Source: an uncultured Lachnospiraceae bacterium (GTDB taxonomy: Bacteria > Bacillota > Clostridia > Lachnospirales > Lachnospiraceae). Taken from it: DNA of 32,373 bases. Shown in pieces: positions 1 to 8,287 of the stretch. Position numbers and translations under genes: made by a program. Where the stretch lies: positions 1-32,373 of the forward strand of contig CAKRNW010000010.1 of assembly GCA_934371505.1 (NCBI GenBank), read 5' to 3'. Numbering within the stretch: position 1 is the stretch's first letter; each line of letters begins with the position of its first letter. The notes below the pieces were generated by a model that was not told the DNA's origin, did not search any database, and worked only from the letters and a program-made list of their open reading frames with translations.

Positions 1-143
1 GGGGGTATATGCTATTATAAATACTATCTGTTGCTTGAATTTAATCGTATAAAGTATTCTGTTCTTTTATATACTTTAAATAGAATCATAAAAAATTCAG
101 CGGATATATACATAGAGGCTGTTCAATAGAGAAAGTGAGAATT

Positions 144-1427
144 ATGCAGTTAAAAATTTCAAATGTAGGGAAAATTGAAAAAGCAACGATAGACATTAAT
201 GGATTGACAGTAATTGCTGGAGAAAATAATGCGGGGAAAAGTACGATTGGAAAGACCTTATTTTCTATTTTTAACTCTATGAACAATATGGGTGAAAAGA
301 TTGAGCAGGAGAGAGAAAACAGGGTAAAGTCTATTGTCAACAGAACTCTACAGGGAAAGATTTCACATGATGCAACATATACAACCTCTCGAAGAAGAAC
401 GATTGTTTCAACAACTCGACTGTTATCAGAAATGATTATGGATTATTGGAACAGTGAATCAACGCAAAAGCTGAGTGATAGGATCAAGGAGCCAATAAGC
501 CAATCATCTTTATTTGAGAGCCAACAGGATGAAAATGAATTTGTTTCAGAATGCGAAGAAAAGATAGAAGAACTGTTTGCTATTTCGGATAAAAAGGTAA
601 TGATGGAAGTGATTACCAGGTGGTTTGACAGGGTGTTTGAAAATCAAATTTCCCCGTTGAGAGAAGAAACAGCAGAATCAAAAGTAGAATTACTGATCAA
701 GGAAAAAAAAGTTCTGTTTACATTTAGAGAAAATATATGTGTAGACTGGAATTCTGATGTAAATATTTTACATGAGGCATTTTATATAGATAATCCATTC
801 GTACTGGACTATCTGGCAGGGTATGACAGTTCTTCCAGGTTAGTAGAATCTCATCTTATAGAATATCTTGAAAAGGAAGAAAAGGATATCTATAACAATC
901 TTTTTGACGCCGTTGTTGCAAAGGACAAGCTGGGCGAAATAGATAAGATTTTAGGAGAGGTAGTAAAGGGGGATATAGAGGAAAATCAGAATGGAGAATA
1001 TTATTTCAAGTCTGATAAGGATATAAAACCTTTAAATATTGTCAACTTATCCACAGGATTGAAATCCTTTGCTCTGATAAAACATTTGTTAAAATCTGGA
1101 TGTATTAAAGAAAAGGATGTCTTGATACTGGATGAACCGGAAGTACATTTACATCCAGAGTGGCAATTACTGTATGCTAAGTTGATTGTGTTACTTCAAA
1201 AAGAATTTGACTTGTCTATGATTATTACGACTCATAGCCCGTACTTTCTGGATGCCATCGATGTTTTTTCTAAAAAATACGATGTCTTTCCAAGGCCTTG
1301 CTATTATTTGGCAGAGAATGTAGGAGAGACTTCTACCTTGCATGATGTGTCGGATAATATTGATGCTATTTATAAAAAATTATCGGAACCCATGCAGCTG
1401 TTAGAAAATTTAAGATACAATAGTTAA
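144..1427 (+). CDS. AAA family ATPase (OLD/RecF-like, AAA_15/AAA_21 type)
   Basis: A 427-aa SMC/OLD-like ATPase. The N-terminus carries a Walker A GENNAGKST at residues 26-34. A signature-like NLSTGLKSF follows late in the protein, then Walker B LILDEPEVHLHPEWQ with D330/E331, and a switch-type ITTHSPYFLDAI. A helical, charged insertion of about 250 residues separates the halves, as in OLD/RecF relatives. No TOPRIM or HNH nuclease domain is visible, so any effector would have to be another protein. ATG 144 is preferred over the in-frame GTG at 135 because GAAAGTGAG lies just upstream. The next reading frame begins within 30 bases and is probably co-transcribed. Such stand-alone ATPases are often found in accessory or defence loci, but the substrate is unknown here. 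The fold is sure; the role is not. Confidence 0.85.
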   Translation: MQLKISNVGKIEKATIDINGLTVIAGENNAGKSTIGKTLFSIFNSMNNMGEKIEQERENRVKSIVNRTLQGKISHDATYTTSRRRTIVSTTRLLSEMIMDYWNSESTQKLSDRIKEPISQSSLFESQQDENEFVSECEEKIEELFAISDKKVMMEVITRWFDRVFENQISPLREETAESKVELLIKEKKVLFTFRENICVDWNSDVNILHEAFYIDNPFVLDYLAGYDSSSRLVESHLIEYLEKEEKDIYNNLFDAVVAKDKLGEIDKILGEVVKGDIEENQNGEYYFKSDKDIKPLNIVNLSTGLKSFALIKHLLKSGCIKEKDVLILDEPEVHLHPEWQLLYAKLIVLLQKEFDLSMIITTHSPYFLDAIDVFSKKYDVFPRPCYYLAENVGETSTLHDVSDNIDAIYKKLSEPMQLLENLRYNS

Positions 1428-1522
1428 TCAGTACAAGGGGGAAAAGGTGCATAAGATTTAAGATTGATGAGTTACAATGCAGTTTAGAAAAAGCATCAGA
1501 GGATGACCAAAACCATGTATAT

Positions 1523-1966
1523 ATGGTTCATAGTCAGCTTAAAGTATGTGAATTTGATAAGGTAAAGGAGTGGTATGTCAGTGAAAAGGTTCCTATGGCA
1601 AAACCCACTCCCAAATCGAATGATGCATTGTATTTTGATAAGGATGGATGTTTTTTCATTGAATTTAAAAATGGAAAAATTACAGATGGGGTAAATTACG
1701 AGATAAACAAGAAAATATATGACAGTCTGTTTATTCTGTTTGATTTAAAATATATGGATTCCAATGGGAGCATTGTTGATACCATTTCTTATACCAGAGA
1801 GAATATGACATATATATTAGTTTACAATGAGGAAAATTATAGGAAATGTGATCCAACGAGGCAGACTAGGGATGGAATAAAACGACAAAAGGAGCGTCAT
1901 CGATATAAAAGAATAAAGAGAAAATCTGGGGGAATCGTGGCAAATTGCAGGAAAGTTTTATCTTGA
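1523..1966 (+). CDS. hypothetical protein, start uncertain, possibly decayed
   Basis: A 147-aa reading from the first in-frame ATG, which has no ribosome site. The frame stays open back to 1424, and the upstream residues (RFKIDELQCSLEKASEDD) look like real protein. A purine-rich GGGGGAAAAGG at 1437-1447 sits at ribosome-site distance from the codon ATA at 1451, so the original start may have been ATG mutated to ATA; GTG at 1447 is out of frame and stops after four codons. The central part is mixed alpha/beta with no recognised domain. The tail is an unusual run of Lys/Arg that may be out of frame. It follows the ATPase closely and is probably its partner. Function is unknown; it may be a pseudogene. 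Confidence 0.5.
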   Translation: MVHSQLKVCEFDKVKEWYVSEKVPMAKPTPKSNDALYFDKDGCFFIEFKNGKITDGVNYEINKKIYDSLFILFDLKYMDSNGSIVDTISYTRENMTYILVYNEENYRKCDPTRQTRDGIKRQKERHRYKRIKRKSGGIVANCRKVLS

Positions 1967-2048
1967 CGATGAATGACTTTTTTGGTATAATTGTGACATG
2001 CAAAAGATAAATATTACAAAAGAACACAGAAAATACCAAAGATAAGAA

Positions 2049-2074
2049 GCCTTCCGATTTTTCGGAAGGCTTTT
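2049..2074. terminator. intrinsic terminator between convergent genes
   Basis: A perfect 9-bp stem (GCCTTCCGA/TCGGAAGGC) with a TTTT loop, followed by TTTT on the plus strand. On the minus strand a T-rich TTCTTATCTTT follows the stem. It lies between the plus-strand ATPase pair and the minus-strand phosphatase gene and probably works in both directions. Confidence 0.8.
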
Positions 2075-2091
2075 CCATTGTAAAAGACTTT

Positions 2092-2814
2092 CTATAATTG
2101 GAAGACATCGCTGAAATATCCTGCCTGGGAAATGGGTTCTTTTCCATCGTGGAGGTGAGTGGTGTCCCCCACTACCTGGGCGCGGAACTGGACAACTTCC
2201 GGTTGGCGTTCCTCGGCACCTGCGATAGTGACAGAAGTGGGAGCGATGAAAAAGCCCTGCCATAGCTGTACCGGGGAGATATTCAGAAGATGGGAGAGCA
2301 TCAGAAGGGTGACTCCCAGGTGGCAGAAAAGGACGATGGTGGCATCCCGGTCAGCCTCCTCGTCACAGACATAGTACCGGTCTTTCCGGTGATAGCCGTA
2401 ACCTGCAAGCAGTTCGTCCAGCTTTTCAAAGACTTCCTTGCAGGCAGAGGCAATCTCAGAATTAGACTGCATGATAGGAGTGTCTAACCAGTGATCCTTG
2501 TCCATAAAGCGGTCATCGGCAGTCCAGTAATCTGGCATGAAATCCCAACAAACCTGTTCATGTCCGTCAAACGGTGAGGAGATGGGATGCCAGAATTCCT
2601 GCATCCAGTCCAGAATTTTTGCCTCCCGTCCCAGTTTTTCCAGAGAGAAAGAGGCAGTATCCTTTGCACGCCCTAGAGGAGAACAATAAAAATCGGTGAC
2701 GAAATCCCATTTTCCCACCCGTTCTGCCAACAGCTTTGCCTCCCGCCAGCCTTTGTCGGTGAGCGAGTCCTTCACATAGTCCGGGTCACCGTGTCTTATA
2801 AAAATAATTCGCAT
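2092..2814 (-). CDS. histidine phosphatase family protein
   Basis: A 240-aa member of the phosphoglycerate-mutase-like (branch 1 histidine phosphatase) superfamily. The phosphohistidine motif FIRHGDPDY contains R7-H8-G9. The second catalytic-site histidine is in VLFCHLGVTLLML (H165). Length is typical of small-molecule or cofactor phosphatases of this family, such as the CobC/GpmB types, but the substrate cannot be read from the sequence. The ATG is preceded, on the minus strand, by GTGAGGT at a proper distance. It is monocistronic, divergent from the nusG-II operon, and ends just before a bidirectional terminator. No signal peptide, so cytoplasmic. Confidence 0.9.
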   Translation of the reverse strand: MRIIFIRHGDPDYVKDSLTDKGWREAKLLAERVGKWDFVTDFYCSPLGRAKDTASFSLEKLGREAKILDWMQEFWHPISSPFDGHEQVCWDFMPDYWTADDRFMDKDHWLDTPIMQSNSEIASACKEVFEKLDELLAGYGYHRKDRYYVCDEEADRDATIVLFCHLGVTLLMLSHLLNISPVQLWQGFFIAPTSVTIAGAEERQPEVVQFRAQVVGDTTHLHDGKEPISQAGYFSDVFQL

Positions 2815-2857
2815 GATAGTACCTCACTTTTAGTCATAATTTGAAAGATAAAGTTAT

Positions 2858-2886
2858 TTTACCATATTCCTGATTTATGGTACAAT
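2858..2886 (+). promoter_or_regulatory. putative sigma-A promoter for the nusG-II/Gx/ruvAB unit
   Basis: TTTACC at 2858-2863 and TACAAT at 2881-2886 with a 17-bp spacer. The region also holds a short inverted repeat (ACCATA/TATGGT) across the spacer. Transcription from here would place the structured element at 2903-3029 in the 5' leader of the downstream gene. Confidence 0.45.
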
Positions 2887-2902
2887 AAATACTGTTCGTT
2901 TA

Positions 2903-3029
2903 GCAGAAAAACACTTGCTGTTTTTCTGCGTAAGAAAATGATTCAGGTGTGAGCAGACTCCTTTTGCAAAGCAAAACTTAAAATGAGTCTGCGAATCGTT
3001 ACTGGAACGAGGAACGAGTGAACAGGAAC
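2903..3029. repeat. structured repeat-like leader element
   Basis: A run of inverted and direct repeats with no coding potential. (i) An 11-bp perfect hairpin, GCAGAAAAACA/TGTTTTTCTGC, with a 5-nt loop (2903-2929). (ii) A nested stem: GATTC/GAATC (2940-2944 with 2993-2997) around GCAGACTC/GAGTCTGC (2953-2960 with 2985-2992), around TTTTGC/GCAAAA (2962-2967 with 2971-2976). (iii) Near-tandem 7-mers GAACGAG, GAACGAG, TGAACAG and then GAAC at 3005-3029. It resembles dispersed palindromic intergenic elements of Clostridia genomes, but I cannot name a family. A second, partly similar arrangement occurs at 31069-31124. Confidence 0.6.
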
Positions 3030-3036
3030 ATTAACC

Positions 3037-3405
3037 ATGAAACATAAAAAAGACTGGATTTTGATAGGAAGTTTTTTAGGGATTGCTCTCATAGCAGCGT
3101 CTGTTCTGCACTTTTTCACCGCCCAGGGAACCCAGGTGGTGGCAACGGTGGACGGTCAGGAAGTGGGTAGATGGTCACTGGCGGATTCGGTAGATGAAGT
3201 CATTGAAACAGAATCGGGCAAAAATCGTCTGGTTATCGAGGGAGGCAAGGCGTCCATTGTGGAGGCAGACTGTCCCGATGGAATCTGTGTGAAACAGGGG
3301 AACATCAGCCGTACCGGCCAGACCATTGTGTGTCTACCCCATAAGCTGGTCATCGAGATTACAGGGAAAGCGGAGGAGAATGGACTTGATGCAGTGGCAA
3401 AGTAA
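3037..3405 (+). CDS. NusG domain II-containing protein
   Basis: A 122-aa protein with one N-terminal membrane segment (about residues 7-27), then a small extracytoplasmic domain of the NusG domain II family. The family cysteine pattern is visible: CPDGIC (C79, C84), then CLPHK (C99). This is not the transcription factor NusG; only the beta-barrel domain is shared. In Firmicutes the gene usually neighbours a Gx transporter gene, exactly as here, where the next start lies inside its 3' end. The role is unproven; a link to redox or isoprenoid/quinone-related transport is a guess from context. The ribosome site (AGGA, about 9 nt upstream) is modest. Confidence 0.88.
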   Translation: MKHKKDWILIGSFLGIALIAASVLHFFTAQGTQVVATVDGQEVGRWSLADSVDEVIETESGKNRLVIEGGKASIVEADCPDGICVKQGNISRTGQTIVCLPHKLVIEITGKAEENGLDAVAK

Positions 3406-3898
3406 GGCAGGACAGATGGCATTTTCAGGACTGATGCTGGCATTGACCCTGGTGCTGTCCTATGTGGAATCTTTGTTACCCCTCACCATTGGCATACCGG
3501 GAGTAAAACTGGGACTTGCCAATCTTGCAGTGCTTTTGACCTTGTATGCATCGGGATGGCGGATGGCGCTGGGGATTGACGTGCTCCGGGTGGTGTTATC
3601 CGGTTTTTTATTTGGCAATTTTGCAGCAATTTTGTACAGCATGGCAGGGGCACTGGTGAGCTTTGGTGTCATGGTACTTCTAAAAAGATTCCGGTTTTCC
3701 ATGAGTACGGTGAGTATTGCCGGAGGAGTGTTCCACAATCTAGGACAGCTGGTGGTGGCAGTCTGTGTGGTGGAAAATATCCATCTGTTTTATTATCTGC
3801 CCTGGCTGATTGTAGCTGGCATGATAACCGGGGCATTGATTGGAATGGTGGCAAGGGTGACCTGGCGGTATGTGAACCGCATGTGGCAGGAAGCCTAG
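3380..3898 (+). CDS. Gx transporter family protein (heptaprenyl diphosphate synthase component I-like)
   Basis: A 172-aa integral membrane protein of the Hpre_diP_synt_I/Gx family, with about five hydrophobic segments. The conserved first part is LMLALTLVLSYVESLLP, then IPGVKLGLANLAVLLTLY, then FLFGNFAAILYSMAGALVS. These proteins resemble ECF-transporter S components and are named from a doubtful link to heptaprenyl diphosphate synthase. The start is probably ATG 3380 (or 3389), directly behind GGAGGAG inside the nusG-II gene, so the two genes overlap by about 25 nt and are likely translationally coupled. The longer reading from 3326 lacks support. ruvA follows after 37 nt. Confidence 0.88.
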   Translation: MDLMQWQSKAGQMAFSGLMLALTLVLSYVESLLPLTIGIPGVKLGLANLAVLLTLYASGWRMALGIDVLRVVLSGFLFGNFAAILYSMAGALVSFGVMVLLKRFRFSMSTVSIAGGVFHNLGQLVVAVCVVENIHLFYYLPWLIVAGMITGALIGMVARVTWRYVNRMWQEA

Positions 3899-3935
3899 CT
3901 AATGGAAGAAAAACAAGTGAAGAAATGAGGAAATT

Positions 3936-4538
3936 ATGATTGGATTTGTACGGGGAATCATTGCGGATAAAGAGGAAGACTGCGTGGTACTGGATGTAAA
4001 CGGTCTGGGTATCAACGTGTATGTTTCAGGCAGAACGGCGGAATATCTGCCCAGAGTGGGTCAGGAAGCGAAGATTTATACCTACACCTGTGTGCGGGAG
4101 GATGCCTTTTTACTCTACGGTTTTCTGACCAAGGATGATTTGAATATTTTTAAGAAACTGATTGGGGTTAACGGAATCGGACCCAAAGGCGGTCTGGCTA
4201 TTCTCTCGGTACTGACACCGGACGATTTGCGGTTTGCTATTCTTTCGGGGGATGCCAAGGCAATCAGCCGTGCGCCGGGAATTGGAGCCAAGACGGCGGA
4301 GCGTGTGATTCTGGAACTTAGGGACAAGGTTTCCATTCAGGAGACACAGATTGGAGGGGAAATAGCTGCCTATGCCCATGGGGATGAGAATCTCTCTGTG
4401 AGAAACGATGTGGTAGAGGCTCTGGCAGCCTTAGGCTACACTTCTACGGATGCCCTCAAGGCTATTAAACAGGTGGAAAATTACGAGACAATGGACATTG
4501 AACAGTTGTTAAAGGCAGCTCTGAAACACATGTTTTAA
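3936..4538 (+). CDS. ruvA: Holliday junction branch migration protein RuvA
   Basis: A 200-aa RuvA, the tetrameric DNA-binding subunit of the RuvABC resolvasome. It recognises four-way junctions and loads the RuvB motor. The N-terminal OB fold begins MIGFVRGIIADKEEDCVVLDV. Two helix-hairpin-helix motifs follow: GVNGIGPKGGLAIL and APGIGAKTAERVILELRDK. The C-terminal domain III, which contacts RuvB, ends NYETMDIEQLLKAALKHM. Full length for the family. The ribosome site GAGGAAATT precedes ATG 3936. ruvB follows after 35 nt, the usual ruvAB arrangement. Confidence 0.98.
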   Translation: MIGFVRGIIADKEEDCVVLDVNGLGINVYVSGRTAEYLPRVGQEAKIYTYTCVREDAFLLYGFLTKDDLNIFKKLIGVNGIGPKGGLAILSVLTPDDLRFAILSGDAKAISRAPGIGAKTAERVILELRDKVSIQETQIGGEIAAYAHGDENLSVRNDVVEALAALGYTSTDALKAIKQVENYETMDIEQLLKAALKHMF

Positions 4539-4573
4539 AATCATATGAAATGCATACGGAAACGAGGAGAAGT

Positions 4574-5566
4574 ATGGCAAGATCAATTGAAACGAATGTA
4601 ACAGAAGAGGATGTACGCCTGGAGGGATCATTACGTCCTCAGACATTAAAAGAATATATCGGACAAGAGAAGGCAAAAGAAAGTCTCCAGATCTATATTG
4701 ATGCGGCGAAGAGCCGGGGAGAGAGTCTGGATCATGTATTGTTTTACGGTCCTCCTGGATTGGGAAAGACGACATTGGCGGGGATTATTGCCAACGAGAT
4801 GGGAACTCATATGAAGGTGACCAGTGGACCGGCAATAGAGAAACCGGGAGAAATGGCAGCAATTTTAAACAATCTGCAGGAGGGAGATGTGCTTTTTGTG
4901 GATGAGATCCATCGCCTGAACCGACAGGTGGAGGAGGTTTTATATCCGGCCATGGAGGATTTTGCTATTGACATTATGATTGGAAAAGGCTCTTCTGCCC
5001 GTTCTATCCGCCTGGATCTGCCGAAATTTACGCTAGTGGGAGCAACTACCAGAGCCGGTATGCTGTCTGCACCGCTGAGGGATCGGTTTGGGGTCATTCA
5101 CCGCCTGGAATTTTACTCGGATGAGGAATTAAAACTCATTATTCAGCATTCCGCCCGCCTGTTAAACGTGGAAATTGATGAGGGTGGGGCAATGGAACTG
5201 GCACGCCGAAGCAGAGGGACGCCCAGACTAGCCAACCGCATTTTAAAAAGAGTCCGGGATTTTGCCCAGGTACGCTATGACGGGAAAATCACCGAAGACA
5301 TTGCGAATATTGCATTGGATCTCATGGATGTGGACAAGCGGGGGCTGGATCATATAGACAGAAATATTTTATCTACCATGATCGAAAAGTTTAACGGTGG
5401 CCCTGTGGGACTGGATACACTGGCGGCTGCTATCGGAGAGGACTCCGGGACCATTGAGGATGTGTATGAGCCATATCTTATCAAGAATGGATTTTTGAAT
5501 CGCACGCCCAGGGGACGGATGGTGACAGAATATGCCTATGCACATTTAGGGGTTGAAATTATCTGA
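4574..5566 (+). CDS. ruvB: Holliday junction branch migration DNA helicase RuvB
   Basis: A 330-aa AAA+ motor that drives branch migration with RuvA. The Walker A motif is GPPGLGKT (59-66); Walker B FVDEIH has D110/E111; sensor-1 region LVGATTRAG follows. The C-terminal winged helix carries the typical NGFLNRTPRGRMVT. The start is ATG 4574 (MARSIETNV), because GAGGAGAAG lies directly upstream; the in-frame ATG at 4550 has no ribosome site. Full length for the family. Confidence 0.98.
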   Translation: MARSIETNVTEEDVRLEGSLRPQTLKEYIGQEKAKESLQIYIDAAKSRGESLDHVLFYGPPGLGKTTLAGIIANEMGTHMKVTSGPAIEKPGEMAAILNNLQEGDVLFVDEIHRLNRQVEEVLYPAMEDFAIDIMIGKGSSARSIRLDLPKFTLVGATTRAGMLSAPLRDRFGVIHRLEFYSDEELKLIIQHSARLLNVEIDEGGAMELARRSRGTPRLANRILKRVRDFAQVRYDGKITEDIANIALDLMDVDKRGLDHIDRNILSTMIEKFNGGPVGLDTLAAAIGEDSGTIEDVYEPYLIKNGFLNRTPRGRMVTEYAYAHLGVEII

Positions 5567-5582
5567 CGATATGCTATATAAT
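5553..5582 (+). promoter_or_regulatory. sigma-A promoter for zapA
   Basis: TTGAAA at 5553-5558 and a perfect TATAAT at 5577-5582 with an 18-bp spacer, starting inside the last codons of ruvB. It would give zapA a leader of about 50 nt and an expression level independent of the ruvAB operon. Confidence 0.7.
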
Positions 5583-5639
5583 AAATGTTGTATATTTATC
5601 AAATGATGAGCGGCATATTTTGTAGTGAGGGTTTACGTT

Positions 5640-6047
5640 ATGTCACAGAAGACAGATACCGAAGTAATCATTGGTGGAAAAGTATTTACATTAAGCGGTT
5701 ATGAGAGTGAGGCATATTTACAGAAGGTAGCCTCTTATATCAATAACAAGCTTGCCGAGTATAATAAGGTGGATAGCTTCAAACGCCTGCCGGGAGATAT
5801 GCAGAATGTTCTCCTGCAGTTGAATGTGGCAGACGACTATTTTAAAGCCAAGAAGCAGATTGAACTGTTGGAGGAAGATATCCGCAATAAGGAAAAGGAA
5901 TTATATGACCTGAAGCATGAACTGATTGCTTCTCAGATTAAGTTGGAAAATGCGGAAAAAGCTGCGAAGGATGCACAGGTGGAGACCAATGAGAACACCC
6001 GTAAAATCATGCGTCTGGAGGCAGAACTCAAAGAACAGAAAAAATAA
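5640..6047 (+). CDS. zapA: cell division protein ZapA
   Basis: A 135-aa ZapA, the FtsZ-ring-associated factor that bundles FtsZ filaments. The N-terminal ZapA globular domain reads TEVIIGGKVFTLSGYESEAYLQKVASYIN. A long charged coiled coil (about residues 75-135, rich in Glu/Lys with Leu heptads) forms the dimer/tetramer stalk; it is longer than in the shortest Firmicutes ZapAs. The start is ATG 5640, eight bases after GTGAGGG; the in-frame GTG at 5625 is part of that ribosome site. The gene has its own promoter and is closed by a strong terminator. Confidence 0.92.
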   Translation: MSQKTDTEVIIGGKVFTLSGYESEAYLQKVASYINNKLAEYNKVDSFKRLPGDMQNVLLQLNVADDYFKAKKQIELLEEDIRNKEKELYDLKHELIASQIKLENAEKAAKDAQVETNENTRKIMRLEAELKEQKK

Positions 6048-6060
6048 TAGAAACGATACG

Positions 6061-6095
6061 AAAGCTGTCTTTTCCAAAGGAGAGGACAGCTTTTT
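6061..6095 (+). terminator. intrinsic terminator after zapA
   Basis: Stem AAAGCTGTC/GACAGCTTT continues inward as TTTTCC/GGAGAG with G-U pairs to an AAA loop, up to 15 pairs in total, and ends in TTTTT at 6091-6095. It starts 13 bases after the zapA stop codon. The next gene begins only 33 bases beyond it, so this hairpin also lies in the path of any readthrough into the U32 gene. Confidence 0.85.
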
Positions 6096-6127
6096 AAAAT
6101 CGCGATGTGAATTTCAGGAGAAAAAAG

Positions 6128-8284
6128 ATGCCGGAATTATTAAGCCCAGCAGGAAACTGGGACAGCTTTATAGGAGTCATGAACGCAGGAGCAGATGCCA
6201 TCTATCTGGGGGGAGACAAATTTAATGCCCGTGCCTATGCGGATAATTTCACTGCAGAGCAGCTGGTGGAAGCATTGCAGCTGGCTCATCTTCACGGAAA
6301 GAAGATTTATCTTACCCTGAATACACTCATTAAGGAACGGGAATTCGGGGAACTTTATGATTATATTGCGCCTCTTTATGAGGCTGGACTGGATGGAATG
6401 ATCATACAGGATTTCGGAGTCCTTTCCTTTTGCAGAAAGTATTTTCCCGGCATGGAGCTGCATGCCAGTACCCAGATGACGGTTACCGGATCGGAGGGTG
6501 TGCGATTTTTACAGGAACAGGGTGTATGCCGGGTGGTTCCGGCAAGAGAACTGTCGTTAGAAGAATTGATCCGTATGAAAAGGGAGACCGGAGTGGAGCT
6601 GGAAACCTTTATCCATGGGGCGATTTGTTACTGTTATTCAGGACAATGTCTGTTCAGCAGTTTTCTCGGCGGTCGAAGCGGCAACAGAGGCCGGTGTGCC
6701 CAGCCCTGCCGATTACCCTATACGGTGAAGGGAAAGGAAGGCTATCCCTTATCCTTAAAGGATATGTGTACCATTGAACTTCTTCCCAGGCTGATTGATG
6801 CAGGAATAGATTCCTTTAAAATCGAAGGCAGAATGAAAAAACCTGCTTATGCAGCTGGCGTGACAGCCATTTATCGTAAATATATGGATCGCTATCTGGC
6901 AGATCCCGATCCTACACATTACCGGGTAGAACAAAAGGATTTGGAACTTTTGTCCAAGCTTTATATCCGGAGTGAGCGTTCCCAGGGATACTATGAGCGA
7001 CGCAATGGCAGAGAAATGATTACGTTGGATAAACCGGGCTATGTGGGAACTGATGAGGCATTAGCACAGCGTATTACCGAGGAATATGTGAGGGAACTTC
7101 CCAGACTCCCTATAGAGATGGAAGTGGAACTTACCGTGGGCCAGCCGGCACAGGTAACGATCAGAGAACAGCAGCAAGGAAAGGTACAGGAATGTGTGAT
7201 TACGGGGAAGACGGTACAGGCTGCGCAGAATCGTCCGGCAGCAGAAGCGGATATCCGGAAACAGTTTGCCAAACTTGGCAATACTCCCTTTGTATTAGAA
7301 AATTTTTCCTGTAACATGAAAGGAGAAGTCTTTGTTCCCGTGGGAGAATTAAACGCTCTTCGCAGGGAAGCGGTGGAGGCCTTGCAGCAGAGTTTATGGA
7401 AATCCTGGAAACGGACATTGCCGGAAGTGACTGCAGAAGAACAGGAAGGGGTGATAAGTCAGAGAAAACCTTCGAAAAACCTCAGCATTTCTGTTGTAAG
7501 TTCCGGACAGCTACAGGCATTGACGGAGAAGATCAGGCAGTGGAAAACCGTGTCCCGTGTTTATATTCCGGATCAACTGTGGGAAAAAGGATGGAAACAA
7601 ATCGAGCAGTTACAGTCGGAAGGAAAGAAATGCTATCTGCGGCTTCCGAGAATTTCCAGAGGAGAATGGAAAAGAAAACTGGAAAAGATATTCCCCAAGG
7701 CGGATGGGGTGTTATTTGCCAATCTGGAACAATTACAGTATCTGCGGGAGTGTGGCATGGATATGATCCGCGTGGCAGATTCTTCCCTGTATGTTTGGAA
7801 CCGGGAGGCAGAACGGTTTTTGTCTACCTATGCGGATGAAATTACATTACCACTGGAATTAAATCAATATGAAAAGCGGGAACTGGGAGAAGGGTGCTTT
7901 GAGGAAGTGCTTTACGGCAGGACAGCATTGATGCATACCGCCAATTGCATCCGTAAGACCTGCGGAACCTGTGGCAATGGAAGGAACGGAGAGACAGAAT
8001 TCTGGAATCTGACGGATCGTTATCACAAAATTTTCCCGGTGCAGCTTGACTGTACCCATTGTATCAATATCATTTATAACAGTGTACCCCAGTCCCTGCA
8101 TGGGGCTTTCTCCCAGATTATGGCACAGCCTTCCATTCAGACCGGGCGGCTGGAATTTACCAATGAAACAGTCTCACAGATGGAAACAATACTGGGATTC
8201 TTTGACGGACTGATGAGAGGACAGGGGGGCGAGTTTCCCTTGAAGGAGTACACAACAGGACATTATAAACGAGGCGTAGAATAA
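6128..8284 (+). CDS. U32 family peptidase / RlhA-type protein with DUF3656-like C-terminus
   Basis: A 718-aa member of peptidase family U32. Residues 1-200 form a TIM-barrel-like part (MPELLSPAGNWDSFIGVMNAGADAIYLGG) with the family signature ETFIHGAICYCYSGQCL (E159, H163) and cysteines C167, C169, C174, C190 and C194. In characterised relatives (RlhA and TrhP in E. coli) these proteins hydroxylate rRNA or tRNA using prephenate and an Fe-S cluster. The long C-terminal region carries a second cysteine set, NCIRKTCGTC and CTHC. Direct protease activity is doubtful; RNA hydroxylation is inferred from the family. The start is ATG 6128, seven bases after AGGAG. The SEDS-PBP gene begins three bases after the stop. 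Confidence 0.9.
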   Translation: MPELLSPAGNWDSFIGVMNAGADAIYLGGDKFNARAYADNFTAEQLVEALQLAHLHGKKIYLTLNTLIKEREFGELYDYIAPLYEAGLDGMIIQDFGVLSFCRKYFPGMELHASTQMTVTGSEGVRFLQEQGVCRVVPARELSLEELIRMKRETGVELETFIHGAICYCYSGQCLFSSFLGGRSGNRGRCAQPCRLPYTVKGKEGYPLSLKDMCTIELLPRLIDAGIDSFKIEGRMKKPAYAAGVTAIYRKYMDRYLADPDPTHYRVEQKDLELLSKLYIRSERSQGYYERRNGREMITLDKPGYVGTDEALAQRITEEYVRELPRLPIEMEVELTVGQPAQVTIREQQQGKVQECVITGKTVQAAQNRPAAEADIRKQFAKLGNTPFVLENFSCNMKGEVFVPVGELNALRREAVEALQQSLWKSWKRTLPEVTAEEQEGVISQRKPSKNLSISVVSSGQLQALTEKIRQWKTVSRVYIPDQLWEKGWKQIEQLQSEGKKCYLRLPRISRGEWKRKLEKIFPKADGVLFANLEQLQYLRECGMDMIRVADSSLYVWNREAERFLSTYADEITLPLELNQYEKRELGEGCFEEVLYGRTALMHTANCIRKTCGTCGNGRNGETEFWNLTDRYHKIFPVQLDCTHCINIIYNSVPQSLHGAFSQIMAQPSIQTGRLEFTNETVSQMETILGFFDGLMRGQGGEFPLKEYTTGHYKRGVE

Positions 8285-8287
8285 TTT

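Noticed and set aside
1..143. TTGCTT (31-36) and TATTCT (55-60) as promoter of the first gene
   Set aside because: Spacing (18 bp) is acceptable, but the region is so AT-rich that several equally weak pairs can be drawn; not reported as a feature.
3326..3379. N-terminal extension of the Gx transporter
   Set aside because: Lies wholly inside the nusG-II coding region, is not hydrophobic like the family start, and the ribosome site points to 3380/3389.
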